Of a stretch of DNA of 64,000 nucleotides, positions 17,906 to 26,613 are shown one piece after another; position 1 is the first letter of the stretch; every line of letters starts with the position of its first letter. Source of the stretch: CAIYQJ01 sp963717255 (GTDB taxonomy: Bacteria; Chloroflexota; Limnocylindria; Limnocylindrales; CSP1-4); NCBI GenBank assembly GCA_963717255.1, contig CAVQVT010000010.1, positions 62,001 through 126,000 on the forward strand, read 5' to 3'. The notes under the pieces are model-generated. The model saw only the letters and a program-made list of their open reading frames with translations. It did not search any database and was not told the origin of the DNA. The position numbers were made by a program, and so were the translations under genes.

Positions 17906-18664
17906 TCAGCGGTGCTGGGCGAGCCGGACGGCGTCGGCGACCCCATCGCGCCACGGCTCTCCGTGCCCTGGCAGCAGGATGCCTGCGCCCGTCGCGCGGA
18001 TCCGCTCGAGCGAGGCGAACGCACCTGCCCGGTCCTCGGTGAACGGTGCCCCGAGCACGGCCGGCCCCACCGTGCCGGTCGACGGGTCGAACGTGACAAG
18101 CGCGTCACCCGTGAAGACGACGTCGCGCTCCTCGACCTGGATGACGCATTCGCCCGGGGTATGGCCGGGCGTGTGGATGACGCGCGGATGGCCCGGGACG
18201 TCGAGCCGCTCGCCGTCGGCGAGGGTGGCCACCTCGGCGATGGGCGGGATGTGCCCTCCGCCGGCCCGCGAGAGGCTCATCACGTAGCGGACGAATGCCG
18301 GTCGGATCCACAGGCGTGCGATGCCCGGGGTGACCGGCGGGCCGATGCCCCCACGCCTGGCACCGTCTGCGTCGTCGCCGTGGATGAGGACACGCGCCTG
18401 TGCGGCCTGACGGATCTGTTCCGCGCATCCGAGATGATCGGGGTGGCGGTGGGTCAGCAGCACGACGACGATGTCGCCGATCGTGCGTCCGATGGTCGTC
18501 AGCAGTGAGGGGACCTGCTCCCAGTGGCCGGGCAGGCCGGTGTCGATGACCGTGAGCCGGCCCTTGTCCTCGACGACGTACCAGTTGACGTAGTGATCTC
18601 CGAGGCGGTGGATGCCGTCTGTGACCTGTGTGCCGTTGGGTGCCACGCGGATCTGGGCTGCCAT
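17906..18664 (-). CDS. Metallo-beta-lactamase-fold hydrolase
   Basis: The 252-residue product has the MBL metal motif THRHPDHLG (HxHxDH), a later HTPGHTPGE histidine, FTGDAL aspartate and LLPGHGEPW histidine, so both zinc sites look complete. The closest general pattern is glyoxalase II-like or quorum-lactonase-like hydrolases, but no substrate can be read. ATG at 18664 is preferred (GGGAGG six bases upstream); a GTG two codons earlier is possible. A paralogous fold occurs at 37655-38317. Confidence 0.88.
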   Translation of the reverse strand: MAAQIRVAPNGTQVTDGIHRLGDHYVNWYVVEDKGRLTVIDTGLPGHWEQVPSLLTTIGRTIGDIVVVLLTHRHPDHLGCAEQIRQAAQARVLIHGDDADGARRGGIGPPVTPGIARLWIRPAFVRYVMSLSRAGGGHIPPIAEVATLADGERLDVPGHPRVIHTPGHTPGECVIQVEERDVVFTGDALVTFDPSTGTVGPAVLGAPFTEDRAGAFASLERIRATGAGILLPGHGEPWRDGVADAVRLAQHR

Positions 18665-18936
18665 CGTCACCCTCCCGGCTCGAGTGGCCGCCCCGGTCGC
18701 GCATCCCTGGGCCGGCCGGGGCCGCGTGTGTCGGATCGCCTCTGGGGGTTGTCGCTCGACCTGTGGCGTCTACACGGTCCCGGCGACACGTATGTGGGCC
18801 GCGTGTCACAGCCTCCCGCGTACCAGTCGAGGGTGCGCGATCGTACGCCCGCCGGCTAGAGGCATCGGTCGTCAGGAGGCCCCGATCCTCCCGCATCGGG
18901 GCTCGCCGTCACGACCCCGCAACCCCGGGGCGCCGC

Positions 18937-19722
18937 CTACGCGGCGCCTCCGCCCCCGCCTGCGCCGGCGGGCGTCGTGTCGGCCCTCGTCGTCTCGCGG
19001 TTGGCGCGACCCTGGTCCGCGCCCTTCTGGAGCGTGCCGGCGAGCAGGAAGCCGGCGAGCATGAGGATGGCGGCGACCATCTCCGCCGCGTACAGCCCGG
19101 TGGTGTCGCCGAGTCGCGCGCGCCCCCCGAGCGCGGCGAGGATGAGCGCCCCGGCGGCGATGAGGACGTTCGCCCACATGCGATACGCGTACTCACGGCG
19201 CCGGGCGAACCGCCAGATGGACAGGATCGCCCCGCCGAACAGGAGCAGCGAGCCGGTGATGTTGATCGGCACCGACATCACGCGCGGGAAGCTGCCGCTC
19301 GCGCCGAGCGCCTGACCGCCGACCGTGATGCCCGGCACGAGCTTGGTCATCTCGAGCTCGACGGTGAACGTGCCGATGAAGAAGACCACCATGCAGACGA
19401 CGAGGAAGGCCAGGTAGATGTCGCCCCAGATGCGCCTCCTGGCCACGAGGTACAGCGTCCCCAGGCCGAGGAAGCCGACGAGGGACGCCGCGAGGACGAT
19501 GTAGATCCGGTAGACGGTCGGGTTCCACTCGCCGGTGTACTCCGACCACGCCTCCATCCCGGCGGCGATGGCGTAGAAGAGCAGCCCGATCGCCCAGGCG
19601 AGCTGGTGCATGCGTCGGCGGGCGAGGTACTGGCGGAAGACGAGCGCGAAGAAGACGAAGCCGAGGACGGCGGTGGCGGCCGCCCAGACCCAGCTCGACC
19701 AGAACTCCTGCGTCAGTTCCAT
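18937..19722 (-). CDS. Seven-helix integral membrane protein of unknown function
   Basis: This 261-residue protein has about seven hydrophobic helices: WVWAAATAVLGFVFFALVF, AWAIGLLFYAIAAGM, YIVLAASLVGFLGLGTLYLV, AFLVVCMVVFFIGTF, ITGSLLLFGGAILSIW, VLIAAGALILAALGG and MVAAILMLAGFLLAGTL. It ends in a Gly/Ala-rich tail. ATG at 19722 opens the frame. I do not recognise the family. The 272 bases between it and the MBL gene contain no convincing ORF or RNA. Confidence 0.75.
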   Translation of the reverse strand: MELTQEFWSSWVWAAATAVLGFVFFALVFRQYLARRRMHQLAWAIGLLFYAIAAGMEAWSEYTGEWNPTVYRIYIVLAASLVGFLGLGTLYLVARRRIWGDIYLAFLVVCMVVFFIGTFTVELEMTKLVPGITVGGQALGASGSFPRVMSVPINITGSLLLFGGAILSIWRFARRREYAYRMWANVLIAAGALILAALGGRARLGDTTGLYAAEMVAAILMLAGFLLAGTLQKGADQGRANRETTRADTTPAGAGGGGGAA

Positions 19723-19890
19723 GCGCACACGATACCCGGCGCCGACCGGTCGGACGCTCGGTGCCGGCGTCCGGACGGGACGGTCGGCACTCGACCGTGC
19801 CCCGGACGATGGACCATCCTCGAGGGGCCGTTCGGGGCACGTCGGAGGAGGGGATGCCGATCCCCGGCCCGCGGCAGGGTCAGCGAAGAC

Positions 19891-21141
19891 ATGCGCACCA
19901 TCCGCATCACGATCATGTCCTGCCTGCTGGTGGTCGCGGCTGCCTGCTCGCCGGCGTCGTCTCCCGCAGCCTCCGGCCCGCCCACGGCTCCCACGTCGCC
20001 CGCCGCTCTCCCAGCGTCGCCCTCGGCGACCGCCACGGCTCTCGCGTCGACCACCGCTCTCCCAACGACGCCCTCGGCCACCGGCGGCTCCACCAGCGTG
20101 GCGGCCTCGCCGACGGGAACCCCCGTCGGCGCCGACATCGACGGCTTCGTCGCGCTCGTCGAGGACCAGGTCGCCCGGGGCGAGTTCTCGGGGGTGGCCC
20201 TGATCGCCCGCGGCGACGAGGTCGCCTGGGAGACCGCCGCCGGGCTGGCAGATCGGGAGTCGGGCTTGCCGAACCGGATGACCACCAGGTTCAACGTGGG
20301 CTCGATGAGCAAGATGTTCACGGCCGTGGCGATCCTCCAGCTCGCAGAGGAGGGGAAGCTCGCCCTCGACGACGCGATCGCCGAGGTGCTCCCCGACTAC
20401 CCGAACCCCGACGTCGCCCGCACCGTGACGATCCACCAGCTGCTCACCCACACGTCGGGCCTGGCCGACGTGTTCACGCCGGCGTTCAACGCCGACCCCC
20501 ACGCCTACCGCACGAACGCCGACTACCTGCCGCTGTTCGCCGACGAGCCGCTGCTCTTCGAGCCCGGCACGGGGTGGTCGTACAGCAGTGCCGGCTACGC
20601 CGTGCTCGGACTGATCATCGAGCGGGTGTCCGGCGAGACATACGACGCGTACGTCCGGAAGCACATCTTCGAGCCCGCCGGCATGCTCGACACCGCCGCC
20701 TACGACGTGGAGGACACGGCCCCCGACCGCGCGATCGGCTACACGACCCAGGACATCGAGGGCCGGGAGACCGGCGTCCTGGCCCCCAACACGGCGCTGA
20801 TGCCCGGCCGGGGATTCGCCGGCGGGGGCGGCTACTCCTCCGCCGCGGACCTCCTCCGCTTCCGGACCGCGCTGCTCTCGGGCCGGCTGCTCGATCCGGT
20901 GTCGACGGAGCTGCTCCTCGCGGGGAAGGTCGACATGGCCGAGCACGTCCGGTACGCGTACGGGTTCATGGAGCGGGAGGACGCGGGCGTGCGGGCGGTC
21001 GGGCACACGGGCGGGGCGCCGGGCGTGTGCTCGTTCCTCTGGACCTACCCGGACTCCGGATACACCGTCATCGCGCTGTCGAACTCCGACGGCGGCTGCG
21101 TGCCCGCCCTGAAGTACCTCAGGACCGACCCCCTCCGATAG
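19891..21141 (+). CDS. Class C beta-lactamase-like serine hydrolase lipoprotein
   Basis: The 416-residue protein has a lipobox (VVAAAC, Cys19) and a Pro/Ser/Thr-rich spacer to about residue 80. A beta-lactamase/D-Ala-D-Ala carboxypeptidase-like fold follows: SxxK at S138-M-S-K141, the tyrosine motif in WSYSSAGY, and HTGGAPG in place of KTG. Family members are esterases, peptidases or penicillin-binding relatives. A genuine beta-lactamase role is not shown. It would sit on the outer face of the membrane. The start ATG 19891 places the signal peptide correctly. Confidence 0.88.
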   Translation: MRTIRITIMSCLLVVAAACSPASSPAASGPPTAPTSPAALPASPSATATALASTTALPTTPSATGGSTSVAASPTGTPVGADIDGFVALVEDQVARGEFSGVALIARGDEVAWETAAGLADRESGLPNRMTTRFNVGSMSKMFTAVAILQLAEEGKLALDDAIAEVLPDYPNPDVARTVTIHQLLTHTSGLADVFTPAFNADPHAYRTNADYLPLFADEPLLFEPGTGWSYSSAGYAVLGLIIERVSGETYDAYVRKHIFEPAGMLDTAAYDVEDTAPDRAIGYTTQDIEGRETGVLAPNTALMPGRGFAGGGGYSSAADLLRFRTALLSGRLLDPVSTELLLAGKVDMAEHVRYAYGFMEREDAGVRAVGHTGGAPGVCSFLWTYPDSGYTVIALSNSDGGCVPALKYLRTDPLR

Positions 21142-21321
21142 CGCCGTGCGTGGGCGGCACTCCGCGTCGGGCCGCGGGCGGGGGCGCCGGACCGGACGAT
21201 CGCGTTCGTGCACGTCGGTGACGAACCGCCAGAACCCCACGACCCGGTTCACGGGCGCCGTGAGCCGGAAGGAGACCAGTCCGCCGCGCGGGACCGCGCG
21301 GAGGGCCTCCGCACCGGTCCA

Positions 21322-22068
21322 TCAGTCTGCCGTCGATCTCAGGGCGGCAGCCAGCCGTCCGACGTCGCGATAGACGCCGGTCGTCCGCAGCCGCGCCGGG
21401 TCGCCGAGAGCCTGCTCGTAGCCGGGATCCACGGCGATACGGCCCAGCACCGGCACCCCGGGCGAGGCGGACGACCACTCGCGCGACGCGTCCGAACCGT
21501 CCTCGTCCCGACGATCCATGTTGACGACGACCCCGCGCACCCGCAGGCCGAGCCGACCGAGCACCGCGAGCGTCTTGACGGTCGTGACGGTGGTGAGCGC
21601 GGACGGCGTCGTGACCACGAGGTGCTCGGCGCGCGGGAGGTGGCGTGCCGTGTCCACCATCACGTCGGCGAACCCCGGGGGCATGTCCACCACGAGGACG
21701 TCGAGGTCGCCCCAGATCGTGACCGCGAGGAGCTCGAGGATCGCGCTGCCGGCCGACTCTCCCCGCAGGAGGACGGGCTGGTCGCCCACGATGCTCGCGA
21801 TCGAGAGGAAGGAGACGCCCGCGACCCGCTCGGGCACCAGCCCGCCGTCCTCCCGGAGCGCGGGATGCGGGACACCGAGGATCACGTGGTCGGACGGCCC
21901 CCAGAGGTCGAGGTCGAGCAGGCCGACCCGCGCCCCCGAGTCCGCGAGGGCCAGCGCGAGCGCCACCGAGATCGAACTCTTGCCGATCCCGCCCTTGCCC
22001 CCGGTGACCGCGATGATCCGCCCGATGCCGCGCGTGCGCGTCCCGACGATCGCGGGCCGGGGATCCAT
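21322..22068 (-). CDS. MinD/Mrp-family ATPase, candidate archaeal-type HypB partner of HypA
   Basis: The 248-residue protein has the deviant Walker A GGKGGIGKSS (about residues 23-32), LLDLDLWGPSDH (Walker A', typical of Mrp) and VVDMPPGF (Walker B). It contains no cysteine at all, so the CxxC of Nbp35/ApbC iron-sulfur carriers is missing. It lies seven bases downstream of hypA on the same strand. In Thermococcus, nickel loading by HypA uses an Mrp/MinD-type ATPase called HypB, unrelated to the bacterial GTPase HypB. The same pairing is proposed here. ATG at 22068 starts just after the hypA stop. Confidence 0.82.
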   Translation of the reverse strand: MDPRPAIVGTRTRGIGRIIAVTGGKGGIGKSSISVALALALADSGARVGLLDLDLWGPSDHVILGVPHPALREDGGLVPERVAGVSFLSIASIVGDQPVLLRGESAGSAILELLAVTIWGDLDVLVVDMPPGFADVMVDTARHLPRAEHLVVTTPSALTTVTTVKTLAVLGRLGLRVRGVVVNMDRRDEDGSDASREWSSASPGVPVLGRIAVDPGYEQALGDPARLRTTGVYRDVGRLAAALRSTAD

Positions 22069-22075
22069 GGGTCGG

Positions 22076-22480
22076 CTAGGAGCTGACCGAGACGAGCGAC
22101 ACGCCCCGGCCGCCGGCGATCTCGAGATCCGGGCTCGCGCAGGCCGGGCAGGCCACGAAGAGCGCGACCAGCTCGGGCACCAGGTGGACGCTCTCCCGCT
22201 CGTCCTCCGGCAGGGCCCCCAGGCTCTCGCGCAGCGTCCATGACTCCCCACAAGCGCGGCAGGTGCACCGGGCCGGGTCGGTCTCGAGCAGGAACGTGGC
22301 GCCCTCCAGCTCCGGCACGCCCTGGCGGGCCGCGCTCAGGCCCAGCTCGAAGGCGTCGCGCTCCACCGCCTGGAGCTCGCCGATGCCGACGACGACCTCG
22401 CGCACGCTGGCCATCCCGCCGTCGCGTGCGACCTCGGCGGCCGCGACGACGACCGCCTCGGCCAGGGCCCATTCATGCAC
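22076..22480 (-). CDS. hypA: HypA-type nickel metallochaperone (long, archaeal-like form)
   Basis: The start is GTG at 22480 because HypA must begin M-H-E; the frame upstream to 22549 has no family similarity. The 134-residue product starts MHEWALAEAVV, so the nickel-binding His2 is present. Zinc-binding cysteine pairs are C74-x2-C77 and C111-x2-C114, separated by 33 residues against about 13 in E. coli HypA. That longer zinc domain resembles archaeal HypA. HypA delivers nickel to hydrogenase or urease. No hydrogenase, urease or other hyp gene is in the window, only the MinD-type ATPase downstream. Confidence 0.88.
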   Translation of the reverse strand: MHEWALAEAVVVAAAEVARDGGMASVREVVVGIGELQAVERDAFELGLSAARQGVPELEGATFLLETDPARCTCRACGESWTLRESLGALPEDERESVHLVPELVALFVACPACASPDLEIAGGRGVSLVSVSS

Positions 22481-22682
22481 CGGGGTCGGCGTCCCGGTCG
22501 CTCGCGCCCCGGAGTCGGCGCCAGGACCCAGGGCGGCGCACGACGTCACCGTCGGGATGCAGGTCGGTCACGTCCCGATCGTAGGCGTCGCGGAGACCGG
22601 TTGCAACGGGGGACTCCGTCGGTCACGGCTCGTCCGGCCGCATACTGGGGCGGTGTCCGCCCCGAGACCCGGAGGCTTCCCG

Positions 22683-23210
22683 ATGACGTTCCTCGACCTC
22701 GCCCGCCGGCGGTACAGCGTGCGCGCGTACCGGCCGGACCCCGTCCCGGACGACGCCCTCGCGGCCGTGCTGGAGGCGGCGCGGGTCGCGCCTACCGCGG
22801 CGAACCGCCAGCCGTTCCGCGTCATCGTCGTCCGCACCGCCGGGCGGGAGGCGGAGCTGCGCCGCATCTACGACCACGGGTGGTTCGTCGAGGCGCCCCT
22901 GGTGCTGTGCGTCTGCGCCGTCCGGGAGGAGGCGTGGAGCCGGACGATGTACGACGGCCGCAGCCATGCCGACATCGACGCGGCGATCGTCATGGACCAC
23001 ATGGTCCTCGCGGCGGCCGACCTCGGGCTCGGGACGTGCTGGATCGCGGCGTTCGACCCGGCGGCTGCGCGCGAGGTCCTCGGCGTGCCGCCGGAGGGCG
23101 AGCCGATGCTGTTCACGCCGCTCGGCTACCCGGCGGACGATGCCGACGTCTCGGCGCGGCACCTGCAGCGGCGACCGCTCGAGGACCTCGTCCGGTACGA
23201 GCGCTGGTAG
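22683..23210 (+). CDS. Nitroreductase family protein
   Basis: The 175-residue flavoprotein has FMN-binding landmarks: RRRYSVRAYRPDPVP, APTAANRQPFRVIVV, and GLGTCWIAAFDP. It ends with LGYPADDADVSARH. Family members reduce nitro compounds, quinones or dehalogenate with NAD(P)H. The start ATG 22683 has GGAGG upstream. It diverges from hypA. A second family member at 36984-37547 shares the ANRQP/TNGQP and GLGTCWI blocks. Confidence 0.9.
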   Translation: MTFLDLARRRYSVRAYRPDPVPDDALAAVLEAARVAPTAANRQPFRVIVVRTAGREAELRRIYDHGWFVEAPLVLCVCAVREEAWSRTMYDGRSHADIDAAIVMDHMVLAAADLGLGTCWIAAFDPAAAREVLGVPPEGEPMLFTPLGYPADDADVSARHLQRRPLEDLVRYERW

Positions 23211-23412
23211 GGGCGCGGGGGTCTGCCCGTCTGCGGCAGCGTGACAGGATCGACTCTCACCCGCATACTCCGCCGACCGGGAGGAGGCACGGGAGCCTTC
23301 GGGCTCCCACCGGCGCGGCGTCCCCATACGGTCGCCTCGACCGTCGCGCAGGGCCAATGGCGAGACCGAGCCGTCCCGGATGGGCGCGTCCTGCGCCCTG
23401 AGAGGGGTTCCC

Positions 23413-23838
23413 GTGACCATGGACCACGCAGCCACGGTGCGACGCATGTACGAGCTCATCGGCGCCGGCGACGTCGAGGGGTTCGGGAGGCACCTGGCGG
23501 ACGATGTCGTCGAGCACGAGGAGCTTCCCGGGCTCGCCCCCACGAAGGACGGGATCCTGGCCTTCTTCCGCATGCAGCTGGCGGCGTTCCCCGACATGCG
23601 CATGGACGTGCAGGACGTCGTCGCGAGCGGTGACAAGGTCGTCGCACGCGTGCGGTACACGGGCACCGACCGCGGTGGGTTCATGGGCGCGCCGCCGACC
23701 GGAAAGGGCGTCGACGCGCAGCTCATCGACATCTTCCGCTTCGGCGACGACGGCCTCGTGCACGAGCACTGGGGCGTCATGGATCAGCTGACGATGATGC
23801 AGCAGCTCGGCATGGTGCCGGCCGGTCCTCCCGCCTGA
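23413..23838 (+). CDS. SnoaL-like polyketide cyclase/ester cyclase family protein
   Basis: The 141-residue product has the NTF2/SnoaL pattern: VRRMYELIGAGDVEGF, LADDVVEHE, FFRMQLAAFPDMRMDVQDVV, DKVVARVRYTGTD and IDIFRFGDDGLVHEHWGVMD. Members of this fold act as cyclases, isomerases or have no known reaction. GTG at 23413, spaced well after GAGGGG, is preferred to ATG at 23419. It appears to be a single-gene unit followed by a strong hairpin. Confidence 0.85.
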   Translation: MTMDHAATVRRMYELIGAGDVEGFGRHLADDVVEHEELPGLAPTKDGILAFFRMQLAAFPDMRMDVQDVVASGDKVVARVRYTGTDRGGFMGAPPTGKGVDAQLIDIFRFGDDGLVHEHWGVMDQLTMMQQLGMVPAGPPA

Positions 23839-23850
23839 CGCGGACGTCCC

Positions 23851-23895
23851 GGGGGCGTCGATGGCCCGGCCCCGCGTGGGCCGGCCATCGGCCCC
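23851..23895. terminator. Strong GC hairpin between convergent genes
   Basis: The stretch forms a hairpin with arms ATGGCCCGGCCC and GGGCCGGCCAT (one bulged C) inside a looser GGGGGC/GCCCC stem. It lies 12 bases after the SnoaL-like stop. There is no T-run, so it may be a terminator without a U-tract or only an RNA-stabilising hairpin. Confidence 0.4.
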
Positions 23896-23961
23896 TGGCG
23901 GGGAAGGGAAGGAGCCAGCACGTGGGGCACGAGACGGCCGGGATCGATGGGGGGCCGGCTC

Positions 23962-24072
23962 GTGAAGCCCGACCCGACCCGGCCCATCTTCGTCGCGCCG
24001 CGCTCCGGCACGGTGCTCGACTTCCTCTCCGTCACCCACAAGCTGACGGGCGACCAGACCGAGGGCAGGCGC
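23962..24072 (+). pseudogene. Remnant of a cupin-domain protein (N-terminal part only)
   Basis: A short in-frame stretch reads RPIFVAPRSGTVLDFLSV followed by THKLTGDQTEGR. This resembles the start of small cupin proteins, where a variable tip leads into a K-x-T-G-x-x-T-x-G-x-F strand. After TEGR the frame turns into low-complexity Arg-rich sequence with no cupin metal motifs, so it looks broken. The weak GTG start at 23962 and the position between two convergent genes fit a decaying fragment. Confidence 0.4.
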
Positions 24073-24101
24073 GCTGATCGGGCCAGGCGGCCGTCCTGGG
24101 G

Positions 24102-24593
24102 TCAGCCGCCGCGCAGCCGGGCCAGCAGCGGCTCGCAGTGGTCGCTGGTCTCGTGCTCGGTCATGAGCACCACCAGCCCCACGACCGAGCCCAGCTCGGT
24201 CCACGGGTACTGGATCGGGGTGTCCCAGCGGTCGGGCTGCATCGTCGCTGTCGCTGCCTCGAGGCGGTCGTGTGTCGCCTCGTACTCGGCCCACACGTCG
24301 GCTACCGGCCAGGCCCGACGCTCAGCTACCGCCCGCTCGTTGTACGTGTCGTACAGCCCGGGGGTGGCGATGCACGTGTACTCGCCCCCGGCCGCGTGTG
24401 CCTCCAGGGACCGGGCGGCCTCGCCGTTCCAGACGCCCAGGTGCCCCAGCACGTCGCGGACCCGCCAGGCCTGCTCGTCGTCGTGAACGACTGCGTCGGG
24501 GTCGAGCGGCTCGAGGGCCGCCCGGGTCATCCGGCGCGTCCGCCGGAGCAGCCACAGCGTCGAGTTCCGCTCGTCGTCCACGTCGATGCGCAT
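24102..24593 (-). CDS. DinB/maleylpyruvate isomerase-like protein
   Basis: The 163-residue product fits the DinB-like four-helix-bundle superfamily that includes mycothiol-dependent enzymes and ClbS/DfsB proteins. Supporting segments are STLWLLRRTRRMT, WRVRDVLGHLGVWNGEA with a histidine in the usual metal position, and a late EHETSDH with two further histidines. This suggests a mononuclear metal site and a thiol-dependent transferase or isomerase role; the reaction is not known. ATG at 24593 has a GGAGGG site seven bases upstream. It is the last gene before the tRNA-fragment islets. Confidence 0.72.
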   Translation of the reverse strand: MRIDVDDERNSTLWLLRRTRRMTRAALEPLDPDAVVHDDEQAWRVRDVLGHLGVWNGEAARSLEAHAAGGEYTCIATPGLYDTYNERAVAERRAWPVADVWAEYEATHDRLEAATATMQPDRWDTPIQYPWTELGSVVGLVVLMTEHETSDHCEPLLARLRGG

Positions 24594-24773
24594 CGGGTCC
24601 CTCCTCGGCGGGCCGGCGCACCAGCGCCGCCTGGCGCAGGCCTGCCGTTCCCCCGCCGCCTCCGAGGTTAGCTCAGGCGGAGATCGGCTTCGTCGATGCG
24701 AGCGCAGCGCGCCGGGAGCGTGCGACTCGTCGGTCCCAGCCGGCTGTGTCGCCACAGGCTCAAGGCAGGGAAG

Positions 24774-24819
24774 TGGAGCGGGAGACGGGATCCGAACCCG
24801 CGAGATCCTGCGTGGGAAG
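24774..24819 (-). repeat. 3' fragment 1 of tRNA-Gly(CCC), degenerate att-like site
   Basis: Forty-two of 46 bases match the 3' part (nt 31-76, including CCA) of the intact tRNA-Gly at 31451-31526, on the same strand. The T-arm and acceptor 3' strand are retained; the 5' half is missing. The match ends exactly in the anticodon arm (GGGAAG on the plus strand), as in fragment 2. It marks the left end of the first islet. Confidence 0.85.
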
Positions 24820-24866
24820 CGGGACCGTCCGCACGGGTGGCCGCGGGCGGGGTTCTGCCTGCCCGC

Positions 24867-25007
24867 TCAGGCGCTCCAGCGAGCGATGAACTTCGCGGGC
24901 GAGATGATCTCGATCTCGCTCCATGTCCCCAGGTCCAGGAGGTGTCGGTCGCCGCTCTCGATCACCTCGGCGTCGAAGGCGCGGGCGGCCTCGAGGACAC
25001 GGGCCCG
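24867..25007 (-). pseudogene. C-terminal remnant of a PIN-family toxin
   Basis: The last 46 codons of a minus-strand frame read RVLEAARAFDAEVIESGDRH, then LLDLGTWSEIEIISP and AKFIARW. This is the standard end of COG1569-type PIN toxins, where A-x-x-x-x-A-D-x-[IV]-x-[ST]-G-D-x-D-LL-x-L and I-x-[ST]-P-x-x-F follow each other. Upstream the frame becomes Arg-rich and lacks the first PIN aspartate, so about two thirds of the gene is gone. It lies next to tRNA fragment 1. Confidence 0.62.
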
Positions 25008-25150
25008 ATCGTGAGAACGATCGACCGGCTGTTCGACGCCCTCCCGTCGTTCGCGCAGGTCGGAGCCACGCCGCTCGCCGGTCCTGCGGTGCCCGACGGT
25101 ACAGTGCGGGTCGCAGATGGCCCGCGCCCGCACCACAGAGGGAAGCCACG

Positions 25151-26485
25151 GTGCACGACCTGGTCTACCAATCAGCGGTCACCCTGGCCGGACTGATTCG
25201 CACGCGCCAGATCTCTGCGACGGAGGTTGTGACTGCCCACCTGGAGCGCATCGTCGTCGTGAACCCGTTGCTCAACGCCCTCGTGCAACCGGCAGGCCAG
25301 GCGGCTCTGGCCGAGGCACAGAAGTTGGACGCTGACCTGGCCCGCGGGCTGCTTCGGGGTCCGCTCCACGGCGTCCCGTTCTCCGTGAAGGACTGGATCG
25401 AGACGGCAGGACTGGTCTGCGCGGCCGGCGACGAGCAGCGCAGGGACTTCGTGCCCGATCGCGACGCCACCGCGGTGGCGCGACTGCGATCGGCTGGCGG
25501 CGTCCTGCTGGGCAAGACGAACGTGGCTGTCACGAACCCGGTCTACGGTCGGACCAACAACCCGTACGACACCGGGCGCAGCCCATCAGGGAGCAGCAGC
25601 GGGGAGGCCGCGCTCATCGCCTCGGGCGGTTCGCCGCTGGGGCTCGGAAGCGACTCCGGGGGCAGCATCCGGACGCCGGCGCACGCCTGCGGCATCGCCG
25701 GGCTCAAGCCGACCACCGGCCGCGTGCCCCTCACCGGGCACGTCCCCCCGATCAGCGCCATCAACGATCCGCGGACGACGATCGGCCCGCTGGCACGCTT
25801 CGTCGAGGACCTTGCGCTCGGTCTGGAGTTGATCGGAGGCCCCGACGGCCGCGATCCCAGCGCCCTCCCTGTACCGCTGGGCGACTGGAGGATGGTCGAC
25901 CTGTCAACCCTGCGCGTCGCGACCTACAGCCGGCACGAGGGTGCCGACCCGAGCCCGGACTGTGCGGCGGCAGCCGTCGCGGCGGCCGAGGCGCTCGCGT
26001 CGGTGACTCTGCGCGTGGACGAGGTCCTGCCGCCCCGCATCGGCGAGACCTACCGCATCACGAGGGACTACTGGCGACGCCCCGAATCCGAGGAGGCCGA
26101 CCGCTGGGTTCCGGATGGCCCGGCCGTCCTTTCGAGCGAGCGCGTCGAGGAGCACCTCTTCGAATGGGACCGTTTCCGGAGGGCGCTGATCGCCTTCGTG
26201 GAGGAGTACGACGTGATCGTGACGCCGGCGGCCGAACGGCCCGCGCAGCCCCACGGTGCCGATGAGGGCGGCATCGCCTACACGCTTGCGTACAGCCTCA
26301 CCGGCTATCCAGCGGCGGTGGTCCGCGTCGGCACGACCGCCGAGGGGCTTCCCGTAGGCGTCCAGGTCGTGGGACGGCCGTGGCGGGACGACGTGGTGCT
26401 GGCGGTGGCCGCCTCGCTGGAGGCCCGGTTCGGTGGCTGGCGGCCGCCGGACTCCTTGTCGCCGGACGTGCCGCCGTCGGCATAG
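25151..26485 (+). CDS. Amidase signature family hydrolase
   Basis: The 444-residue protein has the Ser-cisSer-Lys triad of amidase-signature enzymes: Lys80 in GVPFSVKDW, the cis-Ser in the GSSSG loop (148-150) and the nucleophile Ser172 in GSDSGGSIRTPAHACG. These enzymes hydrolyse amides. Specific substrates and GatA function cannot be assigned, and no gatB or gatC is near. GTG at 25151 follows an AGAGGGA site. It is the only intact gene in the first islet, between tRNA fragments 1 and 2. Confidence 0.92.
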   Translation: MHDLVYQSAVTLAGLIRTRQISATEVVTAHLERIVVVNPLLNALVQPAGQAALAEAQKLDADLARGLLRGPLHGVPFSVKDWIETAGLVCAAGDEQRRDFVPDRDATAVARLRSAGGVLLGKTNVAVTNPVYGRTNNPYDTGRSPSGSSSGEAALIASGGSPLGLGSDSGGSIRTPAHACGIAGLKPTTGRVPLTGHVPPISAINDPRTTIGPLARFVEDLALGLELIGGPDGRDPSALPVPLGDWRMVDLSTLRVATYSRHEGADPSPDCAAAAVAAAEALASVTLRVDEVLPPRIGETYRITRDYWRRPESEEADRWVPDGPAVLSSERVEEHLFEWDRFRRALIAFVEEYDVIVTPAAERPAQPHGADEGGIAYTLAYSLTGYPAAVVRVGTTAEGLPVGVQVVGRPWRDDVVLAVAASLEARFGGWRPPDSLSPDVPPSA

Positions 26486-26567
26486 CCCGACATCTCGCCG
26501 AACTCAGCGGGCGCACCAGGAAGACCGCACGCGCAGACAGGGTGTCACGCTGACACGAAGGGGGAGC

Positions 26568-26613
26568 TGGAGCGGGAGACGGGATTCGAACCCGCGACAT
26601 TCTGCTTGGGAAG
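26568..26613 (-). repeat. 3' fragment 2 of tRNA-Gly(CCC), att-like site
   Basis: All 46 bases are identical to 31451-31496, which is nt 31-76 of the intact tRNA-Gly, on the same strand. The 5' half is absent. The sequence past the break, GGGACCGTC, also follows fragment 1 but not the intact gene. It separates the amidase islet from the Phd/PIN-AbiEii-cyclase islet. Confidence 0.93.

Noticed and set aside
19891..21141. Antibiotic-resistance class C beta-lactamase
   Set aside because: The active-site motifs fit the broad serine hydrolase family, with HTG in place of KTG and a lipoprotein anchor; nothing shows beta-lactam hydrolysis.
24774..26613. Two additional tRNA-Gly genes
   Set aside because: The D-arm, 5' acceptor strand and half of the anticodon stem are missing in both, so they cannot fold into tRNA.
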